NCBI RefSeq assembly: GCF_039652615.1
Contig: NZ_JBDJAC010000003.1
Location: 277,277-341,276 of the forward strand
DNA length: 64,000 nucleotides
Reading direction: 5' to 3'
DNA from: Fulvimarina sp039652615
GTDB taxonomy: Bacteria; Pseudomonadota; Alphaproteobacteria; Rhizobiales; Rhizobiaceae
The position numbers and the translations under genes were made by a program. Of the stretch, positions 34,196-42,656 are shown piece by piece. Below the pieces are notes generated by a model, which worked only from the letters and a program-made list of their open reading frames with translations, was not told the origin of the DNA and ran no database searches. Within the stretch, counting starts at the first letter, position 1. Each line of letters begins with the position of its first letter.

Positions 34196-37100
34196 TGCCG
34201 AAGCCGCCGCCGCCGGGGGTTTCCATGACGAAGACGTCGCCCACAGCCATCTCCACCTGATCGTTGCCGGACAGCGCCTCGACCTTGCCGTCGGCGCGTT
34301 CGACGGCATTGCGGCCGGGTGCGCCCGGCTCGCCGCCTTCAAGCCCGGCGGGCCGGGTCTCACGGTGTGAGGACAGGACCGTCGCAGTCATCGGCTCGAG
34401 GAATTTCAGCCGCCGCACGATGCCGTCGCCGCCGTGATGACGGCCCGCGCCGCCCGAACCACGGCGGATCGAAAATTCCTCGACCCGTACCGGGAAGCGG
34501 CTTTCGAGAACCTCCGGATCGGTCATGCGCGTGTTCGTCATATGGCTGTGAACGGCGCTTGCGCCATCGAAATCCTCGCCGGCTCCAGTTCCCCCGCAGA
34601 TCGTCTCGTAGTTCTGATGGGTTTCGTTGCCATAGACGAAGTTGTTCATCGTGCCTTGTGACCCCGCAACGACCCCGAGCGCACCGTAAAGGGCGTCGGC
34701 GATCGACTGACTGACCTCGGTGTTGCCCGAGATCACCGCCGCCGGATAGGCCGGGTTGATGAAGCTGCCCTTGGGAACCTTGATCTCCAACGGCTTCAGA
34801 CAGCCCTCGTTCATCGGAATGTCGGAACCGACGAGCGTGCGGAAGACATAGAGAACGACCGCATGGCAGATCGAGAGCGGGGCGTTGTAGTTGTAGCGGT
34901 CCTGATCGGAGGTCCCGGCAAAGTCGATGACCGCCTCGCGCGCCTCGCGGTCCACCGTGATCGCAACCTTGATCTCGGCGCCGCTGTCCATGGGATAGGT
35001 GAAGGAGGCGTCCTTCAAGACGCCAAGCACCCGGCGCACGCTCTCCTCGGCATTGTCCTGCACATGGGCCATGTAGGCGTGAACCACGTCGAGGCCGAAC
35101 TGGGAGACGATCTTGAGAAGCTCTTCCGTTCCAGTCGCATTGGCCGCGATCTGGGCGGAGAGGTCGGCCATGTTCTGGTCGATGTTGCGGCAGGGATAAC
35201 GCCCGGAGGCGAGAATCTCGCGGGTTTCCTTGGCCCGGAACGCCCCCTTCTCGACCAGAAGGAAGTTGTCGATGACGACGCCTTCCTCCTCGATCGTTTC
35301 GCTGTCGGGCGGAGCGGAGCCCGGCGTCTTGCCGCCGATATCGGCGTGGTGTCCGCGAGAGGCCGTGTAGAAGATGATCTCGTCTCCGGCTTCATCGAAC
35401 ACCGGCGTGATCACGGTTACATCGGGCAGATGGGTGCCCCCGTTGAAGGGGTTGTTCATCATGAAGACGTCGCCGGGGTGAATATTCCCCTCGTTCTGGC
35501 GGATGACCGTGCGCACGCTCTCGCTCATGGAGCCGAGATGGACGGGCACATGGGGCGCGTTCGCGACAAGATTGCCCTTCGGATCGAACAGGGCGCAGGA
35601 GAAGTCGTAGCGTTCCTTGATATTGACCGAATAGGCCGTGTTGGCGAGGGTCGCGCCCATCTGCTCGGCGATCGACATGAAGAGGTTGTTGAAGACTTCG
35701 AGCATGACCGGATCGACATCGGTTCCGATCGCCTTTTCCCGCGAGATCTCCTTGACGCGGGTGAGAATCAGGTTGCCCCCGTCGATGCATTCGGCCCGCC
35801 AGCCGTCCTCGACGACATTGGTTCCGGTCGGCTCGATCAGGATGGCCGGTCCGTCGACCTCCTGGCCCTTTGCCATCTCAGTGCGATCGATCAGCGGCAC
35901 GTCGCGCCATTTACCGCCTGAGAACATGCGGGCCGTGCCGGCCTCGGCCTTGCTCGTCGCGGTCGCGGGCAGTTCCACATCCTCGCCGGTCTCTCCGATT
36001 GCCTCGGATGTCAGGAGATCGATGATGAGGATCTCCGTGTCGGGCACGAAGCCGAATCTCTGCTTGTGAGCCTTTTCATAGGCCTCGCGCATCTCGCCTG
36101 TCGGGCCGAACGGAACGGCAAGGGTCTGATGGGCACCGCCGGTGCGAATATGCGCGGTTCGAATGAGCGTGATGCTCTCTTCGCCGATCCCCTGATCGGT
36201 CACTTCCTTCGTCACCGCGCCATCGAGTTCGGCGAGCGCCTTCCCGGCTGCGTCCACCTCATCGATCGATCCGCCGAACTGATGCTCGCGGATCGCGCGC
36301 ACATCGGCAAGGCCCATTCCGAAGGCGGAAAGAACGCCTGCGAACGGGTGGATGAAGATGCGCTTCATGCCGAGAACGTCCGCGACCTGACAGGCGTGCT
36401 GACCGCCCGCCCCGCCGAAGCAGTTCATCGTGTAATTGGTCACGTCATAACCGCGCTGGACCGAGATCTTCTTGATCGCGTTGGCCATGTTCTCGACGGC
36501 GATCCGCAGGAAGCCCTCGGCAAGCTCTTCCGCCGAGCGGTTCTGACCGGATTCGGCGTTCACCTTTGTCGCGAGGGCCGCGAATTTCTCGCGGGCTGCG
36601 TCGGCGTCCAGCGGTTCGTCTCCGTTCGGGCCGAAGACATGGGGAAAGTGATCGGGCTGGATCTTGCCGAGAAGGACGTTGCAGTCGGTGACCGCCAGTT
36701 CGCCGCCGCGGCGGTAGGAGGCGGGACCGGGATTGGCCCCGGCGCTTTCCGGGCCGACCTGAAGCCGCCCTTGCGCGTAGGTCAGCAGCGATCCGCCGCC
36801 GGCCGCGACCGTATGGATCGACATCATCGGCGCACGCATGCGAACGCCCGCGACCTCGGTCTCGAAGGAGCGCTCGAAGCTTCCGGCATAGTGGCAGACA
36901 TCGGTCGAGGTGCCGCCCATGTCGAAGCCGATGAGCTTGTCATGCCCGGCGGCCTCGGCGCTGCGGACCATGCCGACGACGCCGCCCGCCGGCCCCGAGA
37001 GGATCGCATCCTTGCCCTGAAAGAGGTTTGCTGCGGTAAGGCCGCCATTCGATTGCATGAACATCAGCGCGTCGACCCCGCCCTCGTCGGCGGCGAGCGC

Positions 37101-37775
37101 ATCGCTGACCTGATCGACATAGCGGCCGAGAATGGGGGAAAGGTAGGCGTCGACGACAGTTGTATCGCCACGCGAGACAAGCTTGATCAGCGGGCTCGCC
37201 TCATGACTGAGCGAGATCTGATCGAAGCCGATTTCCCGGGCGATCTCGCCGATCCGTTTTTCATGGGCCTGATAGCGATAGCCGTGCATCAGGGCGATGG
37301 CGGCGGCGCGGAAACCCTCGTCGAACGCTCTCTGCAAAGCCGCGCGTACCGTGTCCTCGTCGAGCGGACGGACGGTCTCGCCCTCGGCGGAGATGCGCTC
37401 GGGCACCTCGATCACCTCGTCATAGAGAAGGCTCGGCAGCACGATATCGAGATCGAAGAGTTTCGGCCTGTTCTGGTAGCCGATGCGCAGGAGGTCGCCG
37501 AAGCCTTCCGTGATGAGGAGAAGCGTGCGCTCGCCCTTGCGCTCCAGAAGCGCGTTCGTCGCAACGGTGGTGCCCATCTTCACGGCCGAGATGCGTCCGC
37601 GCGGCATCGGATCACCGTCATCGAGGCCGAGCATCTCGCGGATCCCCTGGACGGCGGCGTCCTTGTAGCGTTCGGGATTTTCGCTGAGGAGCTTGTGCGA
37701 GACGAGCTCGCCCTCGGGCGATTTTCCGACGATATCGGTGAACGTGCCGCCGCGATCGACCCAGAACTGCCACAT
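34185..37775 (-). CDS. Fused HyuA-HyuB hydantoinase / ATP-dependent 5-oxoprolinase
   Basis: A 1196-residue protein comprising HyuA (N-terminal hydantoinase_A, residues about 1-680) and HyuB (about 690-1190), the layout of full-length ATP-dependent 5-oxoprolinase, which opens pyroglutamate to glutamate. The nucleotide-binding start is FWVDRGGTFTDIVGKSPEG; GFDMGGTSTDVCHYAG near residue 290 is the second phosphate-binding loop. HyuB signatures are PGDVFMMNNPFNGGTHLPDVTVITPVF, SRGHHADIGGKTPGSAPP and RRGSGGAGRHHGGDGIVRRL near the C-terminus. Start at Met of MWQFWV, with AAGG upstream. It is the last gene of the TRAP/DUF1445 run. Hydantoin or N-methylhydantoin are alternative substrates. Confidence 0.88.
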   Translation of the reverse strand: MWQFWVDRGGTFTDIVGKSPEGELVSHKLLSENPERYKDAAVQGIREMLGLDDGDPMPRGRISAVKMGTTVATNALLERKGERTLLLITEGFGDLLRIGYQNRPKLFDLDIVLPSLLYDEVIEVPERISAEGETVRPLDEDTVRAALQRAFDEGFRAAAIALMHGYRYQAHEKRIGEIAREIGFDQISLSHEASPLIKLVSRGDTTVVDAYLSPILGRYVDQVSDALAADEGGVDALMFMQSNGGLTAANLFQGKDAILSGPAGGVVGMVRSAEAAGHDKLIGFDMGGTSTDVCHYAGSFERSFETEVAGVRMRAPMMSIHTVAAGGGSLLTYAQGRLQVGPESAGANPGPASYRRGGELAVTDCNVLLGKIQPDHFPHVFGPNGDEPLDADAAREKFAALATKVNAESGQNRSAEELAEGFLRIAVENMANAIKKISVQRGYDVTNYTMNCFGGAGGQHACQVADVLGMKRIFIHPFAGVLSAFGMGLADVRAIREHQFGGSIDEVDAAGKALAELDGAVTKEVTDQGIGEESITLIRTAHIRTGGAHQTLAVPFGPTGEMREAYEKAHKQRFGFVPDTEILIIDLLTSEAIGETGEDVELPATATSKAEAGTARMFSGGKWRDVPLIDRTEMAKGQEVDGPAILIEPTGTNVVEDGWRAECIDGGNLILTRVKEISREKAIGTDVDPVMLEVFNNLFMSIAEQMGATLANTAYSVNIKERYDFSCALFDPKGNLVANAPHVPVHLGSMSESVRTVIRQNEGNIHPGDVFMMNNPFNGGTHLPDVTVITPVFDEAGDEIIFYTASRGHHADIGGKTPGSAPPDSETIEEEGVVIDNFLLVEKGAFRAKETREILASGRYPCRNIDQNMADLSAQIAANATGTEELLKIVSQFGLDVVHAYMAHVQDNAEESVRRVLGVLKDASFTYPMDSGAEIKVAITVDREAREAVIDFAGTSDQDRYNYNAPLSICHAVVLYVFRTLVGSDIPMNEGCLKPLEIKVPKGSFINPAYPAAVISGNTEVSQSIADALYGALGVVAGSQGTMNNFVYGNETHQNYETICGGTGAGEDFDGASAVHSHMTNTRMTDPEVLESRFPVRVEEFSIRRGSGGAGRHHGGDGIVRRLKFLEPMTATVLSSHRETRPAGLEGGEPGAPGRNAVERADGKVEALSGNDQVEMAVGDVFVMETPGGGGFGKPE

Positions 37776-37862
37776 GGAACTATACCTTTCGTCTTCACGC
37801 CCCCCGAAGGCGGGCGCGTTGTTCAAGTTTCGTCGGCGCGCTGGCAGCGCCGGTCGGAGGGT

Positions 37863-39143
37863 TCAGAGTGCGCCTGGCAGGAACAGGGCGATCTGCGGGA
37901 ATGCGATCAGCGCAGCCGCCATCAGCAGCATCACGAGCACATAGGGAATGGCCCCGATCATCACGTCGCTCATGGAGCCCGATTTTCGCGCCCCTTGCAC
38001 GACATAGAGGTTGAGCCCCACCGGCGGGGTGATGAGCGCCATCTCGACGAGAACGATCATCAGGATGCCGAACCAGATCGTGTCGTAGCCCTGGGCTTCG
38101 ACCAGCGGCACGATGATCGGGATCGTCACCACCATCAGGGACAGCGTCTCGATGAAGAAGCCGAGCACGATGTAGATGAGGACGACGACGAGGATCGTCG
38201 AAAGCGGCGTCAGGCCGAGCCCTTCCAGAAAGCCGCGCAGCGCCTGGCCGAGACCCGCCGATGCGAGTGTGAAGTTGAGAAACGAGGCGCCAATCACGAC
38301 CAGCATGATCATCGAGGTGATCTTGAGGGTGCCCCTCAGGCTCTCGCGCATCATCCCGAAGGAGACGCCACCAAAGGCGAGCGCGATGACGAGGGCGCCG
38401 GCGACCCCTACGGCCGCAGCTTCCGTCGGCGTCGCCCAGCCCTGATAGATCGTCCCGATGATGATGGTGAAGAGCAGGATGATCGGGACGAGATCCTTCA
38501 GCGCCTCCAGCATCTGGGCGAGCGGGAAGAAACGTCGCTCGCCGCCGAGGGATGGCTTTATCGTGCACAAAAGCGCCGTGACCGCGACGAAGGCGAGCGC
38601 GAGGAGGATGCCGGGAACGAGACCTGCGAGAAACAGCTGCGGGATCGAGGACTGGGTGAGGAAGCCGTAGACGATGAGGTTAATCGAGGGCGGGATCATG
38701 ATGCCGAGCGTTCCGCCGGCCGCGATCGCGCCGGAGAACAGCTTCGGATCGTAGCCGAGCTTCTCGGCCTGGGGCATCGCGACGGTCGCAACCGTTGCCG
38801 AGGTCGCGACGGACGATCCCGATGTCGCCGAGAACATCGTCGCCGTTGCGATATTGGCGTGGATCAGACCGCCCGGAAGCCATGAAATCCAGCGGTCGAG
38901 CGCAGCATAAGTGCGTGTCGCGACACCCGAGCGCACAAGGATTTCTCCGAGGAGAACGAAGAAGGGGATAGCGATCAGCGTCGCGCTGTTGGAGGACGAC
39001 CAGACGAGATTGCCGAGACCGCGCAGAAGCGGAAAGGGCGAGAAGAACTGATCGACGCCGAAGCCCAGCAGGAAGAGAACGATACCGACGGGGATGGACA
39101 GGGCGAGAAGCCCCAAGAGAGCGGTGGAAACATAAAGGATCAC
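37863..39143 (-). CDS. dctM: TRAP transporter large membrane subunit (DctM)
   Basis: A 426-residue membrane protein with about twelve spans, the transport-active part of a TRAP system. Family landmarks are SVATSATVATVAMPQAEKLGYDPKLFSGAIAAGGTLGIMIPPSINLIVYGFLTQSSIPQLFLAGLVPG at about residues 130-200 and GFFIETLSLMVVTIPIIVPLVEAQGYDTIWFGILMIVLVEMALITPPVGLNLYVVQG near 335-390. Overlaps dctQ by ATGA. Substrate should be the one used by the surrounding hydrolases, e.g. pyroglutamate, D-glutamate or a related acid. Confidence 0.94.
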   Translation of the reverse strand: MILYVSTALLGLLALSIPVGIVLFLLGFGVDQFFSPFPLLRGLGNLVWSSSNSATLIAIPFFVLLGEILVRSGVATRTYAALDRWISWLPGGLIHANIATATMFSATSGSSVATSATVATVAMPQAEKLGYDPKLFSGAIAAGGTLGIMIPPSINLIVYGFLTQSSIPQLFLAGLVPGILLALAFVAVTALLCTIKPSLGGERRFFPLAQMLEALKDLVPIILLFTIIIGTIYQGWATPTEAAAVGVAGALVIALAFGGVSFGMMRESLRGTLKITSMIMLVVIGASFLNFTLASAGLGQALRGFLEGLGLTPLSTILVVVLIYIVLGFFIETLSLMVVTIPIIVPLVEAQGYDTIWFGILMIVLVEMALITPPVGLNLYVVQGARKSGSMSDVMIGAIPYVLVMLLMAAALIAFPQIALFLPGAL

Positions 39144-39688
39144 GACATCATCTCCTGCTCGGAGGAGGAACCAATCGCAGCTTCTGCGCGATCGAACTTA
39201 CCCTGGAAAACGAGAATCGCGCTGCCGACGAGCGTCAGCCAGGCCATCGCCGCGAACCACGCCCAACCGGCGAACCAGGGGAGCTGCACGAGGGCGAGCG
39301 GCGTTTCGAGCTGGGTGTTGGCGGCCGAGCCGTTAGCGATCGAATTCGCAACGACCGGCCAGCACTGGACGGCGATCACCGTCACCGTCGCGGCCAGAAC
39401 CGCCTGCGAAAGAAGGTCCATCATGACGCGGCCCCTGGAGGCCAGCCGTATTCTCAGGATGTCGATCCGCACATGGCCAAGTTCGAGCATGGTGAAGGCC
39501 ATGCCCCAGGACGTCGCGATCGCCATCACATAGCCGCTGATCTCATCGGTCCCGCCGAAGGAATGGCCGAACTGCCTGAGGACGATGTCGGCAAGCACGA
39601 AGGCCGCGCAGGCAAGAAGCATCACGCCAATCAGGATGGCGACCCAAAGATTCAGTCGCCTCAAAAACAACAGTCCCGTTTCGATCAT
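39140..39688 (-). CDS. dctQ: TRAP transporter small membrane subunit (DctQ)
   Basis: A 182-residue protein with four spans, typical for DctQ. Conserved elements are VLADIVLRQFGHSFGGTDEISGYVMAIATSWGMAFTMLELGHVRIDILRIRL (about residues 27-80), the region that packs against DctM. The start at 39688 (MIETGLLFLRRLN) gives the normal length; the longer open frame upstream is not coding. Overlaps dctM by 4 bases. Confidence 0.9.
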   Translation of the reverse strand: MIETGLLFLRRLNLWVAILIGVMLLACAAFVLADIVLRQFGHSFGGTDEISGYVMAIATSWGMAFTMLELGHVRIDILRIRLASRGRVMMDLLSQAVLAATVTVIAVQCWPVVANSIANGSAANTQLETPLALVQLPWFAGWAWFAAMAWLTLVGSAILVFQGKFDRAEAAIGSSSEQEMMS

Positions 39689-39789
39689 GATCGCGACCTC
39701 GTCTGCGCGGATTTTCAAGGGAGAGAGCGGGCCACGCCGGCGGCGCCTGAAAAGGCTTGCCCATTGAAAGTGCCGCCGGCAGAGCCGGA

Positions 39790-40830
39790 TCAGTTCAGCG
39801 GAATGGCGACGCCGACCGTCTGGCCGACGGTGTCGTTCCAGCGCTTCGACCATTCCGGGCCGGCGCGTTCGGCCCATTCCGGCAGCACGTCGGCCTCGAG
39901 AATCTTGCGGGCCTCCGCGAAGTCCTCGTCGCTGGCGGCGACCAGCGTCATGTTGCGCTTGTCGCCGGAGGCGCATTCACCCTCGCCGGTCAGACAGGCG
40001 ATGTCGTTTTCGAGCGCGTTCTGGGCCGAAGCCCAGGCCGGGTCCTCGAAATTCGTCTTGATCTCGGAACTGATCGTCTTCTGGAGCTCGGGCGAGAGCG
40101 AATTCCACTTGTCCATGTTGATCGCGGTCACGACCGGGTCCCAGCCGCCGAGCGGCAGCGGCATCAGATGGGTGGAGACTTCCCACCAGCCCGCGCTGTA
40201 TCCCGAGCCCGCGCCGGTCACCGCGCAGTCGACGACGCCCTTCTGCAGCGCGCCCGGAACCTCCGAGAAAGCGACATTGATGCCCTCGGCGCCCAGCGCC
40301 TCGAGGAACTTGGCGGTCATGCGGCCCGAGGCACGGACCTTGAGACCCTTCAGATCGGAAAGACCGGAAATGTCGTGATTGCAGAAGACGACCTGCGGCG
40401 GATAAGGAGCGATCGCCAGAACATGGCTGTTGAAACGCTCCTCGAAGATGTCCTCCACCATCGGCCGCGCCGCATCCACCATCGCGCGGGCATCGCTGGC
40501 ATCGACCGCGACGAGGGGAACGTCGAGACCTTCGAGTTCCGGAGCATCGGCGACGGCATAGTCGGAGACGGTCATGCCGACGTCGAAGACGCCCTGTCCA
40601 AGCAACCGGAAGACATCCGCCGTGTCGACCCCCATCTGGTCATGGGTCGTGAGCGCAACCTGAAGCTCGCCGTTCGTGGCGGCCGGCAGCGTTTCTTCCC
40701 AGAAGGTCTTCTCGTACTGCTTATGAAGCGGAAGGCTCGACCAGCTTCCAACGACGTTGAGGCTTTCGGCATGGGCCGGCAGAACGGTCATTGCGGTCGC
40801 TGCGGCGAGTGCGAGGGTCGTTTTCGTCAT
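39790..40830 (-). CDS. dctP: TRAP transporter substrate-binding protein (DctP)
   Basis: A 346-residue periplasmic receptor with a signal peptide ending near AHA-E (residue 21). It has the DctP/TAXI-like fold elements DLKGLKVRASGRMTAKFLEALGA (about residues 160-182), where the Arg binds the ligand carboxylate, FSEVPGALQKGVVDCAVTGAGSG and NMDKWNSLSPELQKTI near 240. The conserved Arg suggests an organic acid ligand. Together with dctQ, dctM and the DUF1445 gene it forms one run. Confidence 0.92.
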   Translation of the reverse strand: MTKTTLALAAATAMTVLPAHAESLNVVGSWSSLPLHKQYEKTFWEETLPAATNGELQVALTTHDQMGVDTADVFRLLGQGVFDVGMTVSDYAVADAPELEGLDVPLVAVDASDARAMVDAARPMVEDIFEERFNSHVLAIAPYPPQVVFCNHDISGLSDLKGLKVRASGRMTAKFLEALGAEGINVAFSEVPGALQKGVVDCAVTGAGSGYSAGWWEVSTHLMPLPLGGWDPVVTAINMDKWNSLSPELQKTISSEIKTNFEDPAWASAQNALENDIACLTGEGECASGDKRNMTLVAASDEDFAEARKILEADVLPEWAERAGPEWSKRWNDTVGQTVGVAIPLN

Positions 40831-40855
40831 GGTTGTATCTCCGTTGAGGTTGATG

Positions 40856-41671
40856 TCAGGCGGCGGAAAGGATCGGGTGCTCGGCGTCTTCCGGCACGTC
40901 GGTAATCAGCATATGGCCCGGCTTGTGGGTGATGCAGACCGGCAGCCCGGCCTGTTCAAGCGCGACCTGTGGCGTGACACCGCAAGCCCAGAAGGCCGGC
41001 ACATGGCCTTCCGGCAAAGGAGCGGAATCGCCCCAGACCGGTTTCGAAAGATCGTCGATCCCGATGGCGGCCGGATCGCCCACATGAACCGGTGCGCCAT
41101 GAGCGTAGGGAAAGCGGGCGCAGATGCGCATCACGTCTTTGACGCGGTCTTCTGCGATGGCACGCATGGAGACCACCATCTTTCCACCGAACGGGCCGGC
41201 GGGAACGGTGTCGATCGCGGAGCGAAACATCGGCACGGTCCGGTCGTTCTCGATGTGCCACATGGGAATGCCCGCCCGCGTCAGCGCGTTCTCGAAGGTG
41301 AAGGAGCAGCCAAGGGCAAAGGCGACGAAATCATCCTGCCAAAGGTCGGAGATATCCGTCAGGCTTTCGGCGAGTTTTCCGTTCCGATAGACATAATAGG
41401 CTGGCACATCCGTGCGGATGTCGACGCTCATCCCGAGCGTCTTCATCATCGGATCGCCCGTATCGGTAACGCCGACCAGCGGACAGGGCTTCGGATTTCG
41501 CTGGCAGAAGCGCATGAAGTCGAGCGCGGCCCGCTCCGGCATGATCGCCACATTGGCCTGGAGCGTCCCGATGCCCAGCCCGGCGGTGTGGGACCTGTAT
41601 TCGCCGGCCCGAACAACCTGGCGAACCTCGACGGCGCTTCTGGTTTTCAGGGTCTCGTATGTCGTTGCCAT
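40856..41671 (-). CDS. DUF1445 family protein (putative hydro-lyase, D-glutamate cyclase-like)
   Basis: A 271-residue cytosolic protein of the DUF1445/YcsI family. Clear signatures are HTAGLGIGTLQANVAIMPERAALDFMRFCQRNPKPCPLVGVTDTGDP (about residues 28-75), FALGCSFTFENAL (about 119-131) and VWGDSAPLPEGHVPAFWACGVTPQ with THKPGHMLITD near the C-terminus. The mammalian relative DGLUCY converts D-glutamate to 5-oxo-D-proline, so a role in pyroglutamate chemistry is credible next to a 5-oxoprolinase-like gene. In Bacillus the relative ycsI is encoded beside the NRAMP-like ycsG, as here. Confidence 0.85.
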   Translation of the reverse strand: MATTYETLKTRSAVEVRQVVRAGEYRSHTAGLGIGTLQANVAIMPERAALDFMRFCQRNPKPCPLVGVTDTGDPMMKTLGMSVDIRTDVPAYYVYRNGKLAESLTDISDLWQDDFVAFALGCSFTFENALTRAGIPMWHIENDRTVPMFRSAIDTVPAGPFGGKMVVSMRAIAEDRVKDVMRICARFPYAHGAPVHVGDPAAIGIDDLSKPVWGDSAPLPEGHVPAFWACGVTPQVALEQAGLPVCITHKPGHMLITDVPEDAEHPILSAA

Positions 41672-41727
41672 GAACCTGCCTCCTCAAGAGGCGATTTGAA
41701 CGCATGGCGCTTATAAGTACAAATCGA

Positions 41728-42648
41728 TTATTTTTCTCCTTTGGTATCAGGATTTTTGATATCAACGTAAGCGATAGCTGCTTCCCGCGACAGTCGCGCA
41801 GCCTGCTCGACGAGATGGCGTTTCGGATCGCCGATATAGGACGCGGTGAAACATAAGGCCGGCGCCTTCCATCCCGGATTGAAGGTGCAGATCGTTCCCT
41901 TTTCCAAATATGGCCTCGCGAGCGTCTCGGGGAGCGCAGCAACCCCTATGCCGGCCTCCACCAAACGGAAACAGGCCGAGAGCGAGGACGAGGGAAACAT
42001 CGAGATGTCCGGACCGACATGTTCGAGAAGCCGTTCCTTCAGCACCCGATAGGGCTGGGTCTGACGCCCATAGGTGATGACCGGACGCTTCAGCCACGAC
42101 GCCTCGCTCGCGCCGGGGCGCTCGTCCTGCACCGAGCGATACCAGCCGAGCTCGAACGGCGGCAGCTCTATATTGTCGACCCGATGCTCGGAAATCGGGC
42201 CGAGAAGAAAAGCCAGATCGATCTCGTAATTCAAAAGCGCCGCGCGCAGATTGACCGAGATATCGACATCGATTTCGATCCTGAGTTTGGGAAACCGCTG
42301 ATGAAGACGGGAGACGAAGTCGGGCAGCCAGCACTGGGTGACGGTCTCCGATGCCCCGATCCGCAGAAAGCCCTCGAGCGTACAGTCGGCGATCACATGT
42401 TCCTCGACGAGTTCCGAAAGGTGCTCGAAGCGTTCCGCGTAGACGTAGAATATTTCGCCGTCGCTGGTGAGGCGCATCCCGCTCTGCGTTCGCTCGAAAA
42501 GCAGCTTGCCAAGCGAAAGTTCGAGCTTCTTGATCCGCGCGGTGACAGCGGGCTGCGAGATGTTCAGGGAAACGGCTGCCTTGTTCAGCCCGCCAAGGCG
42601 AACGGTTGCGAGAAAGGACCGAATTTCGTCTGAATTGAGCCGTGCCAT
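41728..42648 (-). CDS. LysR-family transcriptional regulator
   Basis: A 306-residue LysR protein. The helix-turn-helix is FLATVRLGGLNKAAVSLNISQPAVTARIKKLELSLGKLLFERTQSGMRLTSDG (about residues 12-64); the effector domain begins near GFLRIGASETVTQCWLPDFVSRL. The start at 42648 (MARLNSDEIRS) is 8 bases after the NRAMP-like gene stop, on the same strand, so it is likely co-transcribed with the transporter and upstream of the DUF1445 gene. It probably activates the pathway genes below it. An ATG-initiated longer frame running through the NRAMP gene is an artefact. Confidence 0.9.
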   Translation of the reverse strand: MARLNSDEIRSFLATVRLGGLNKAAVSLNISQPAVTARIKKLELSLGKLLFERTQSGMRLTSDGEIFYVYAERFEHLSELVEEHVIADCTLEGFLRIGASETVTQCWLPDFVSRLHQRFPKLRIEIDVDISVNLRAALLNYEIDLAFLLGPISEHRVDNIELPPFELGWYRSVQDERPGASEASWLKRPVITYGRQTQPYRVLKERLLEHVGPDISMFPSSSLSACFRLVEAGIGVAALPETLARPYLEKGTICTFNPGWKAPALCFTASYIGDPKRHLVEQAARLSREAAIAYVDIKNPDTKGEK

Positions 42649-42656
42649 CCCGGATG

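Noticed and set aside
36066..38885. A 939-codon plus-strand open frame
   Set aside because: It is antisense to the HyuA-HyuB and DctM genes, whose proteins have clear family motifs; the frame is a by-product of high GC and third-position bias and has low-complexity Arg/Asp/Gly-rich content.
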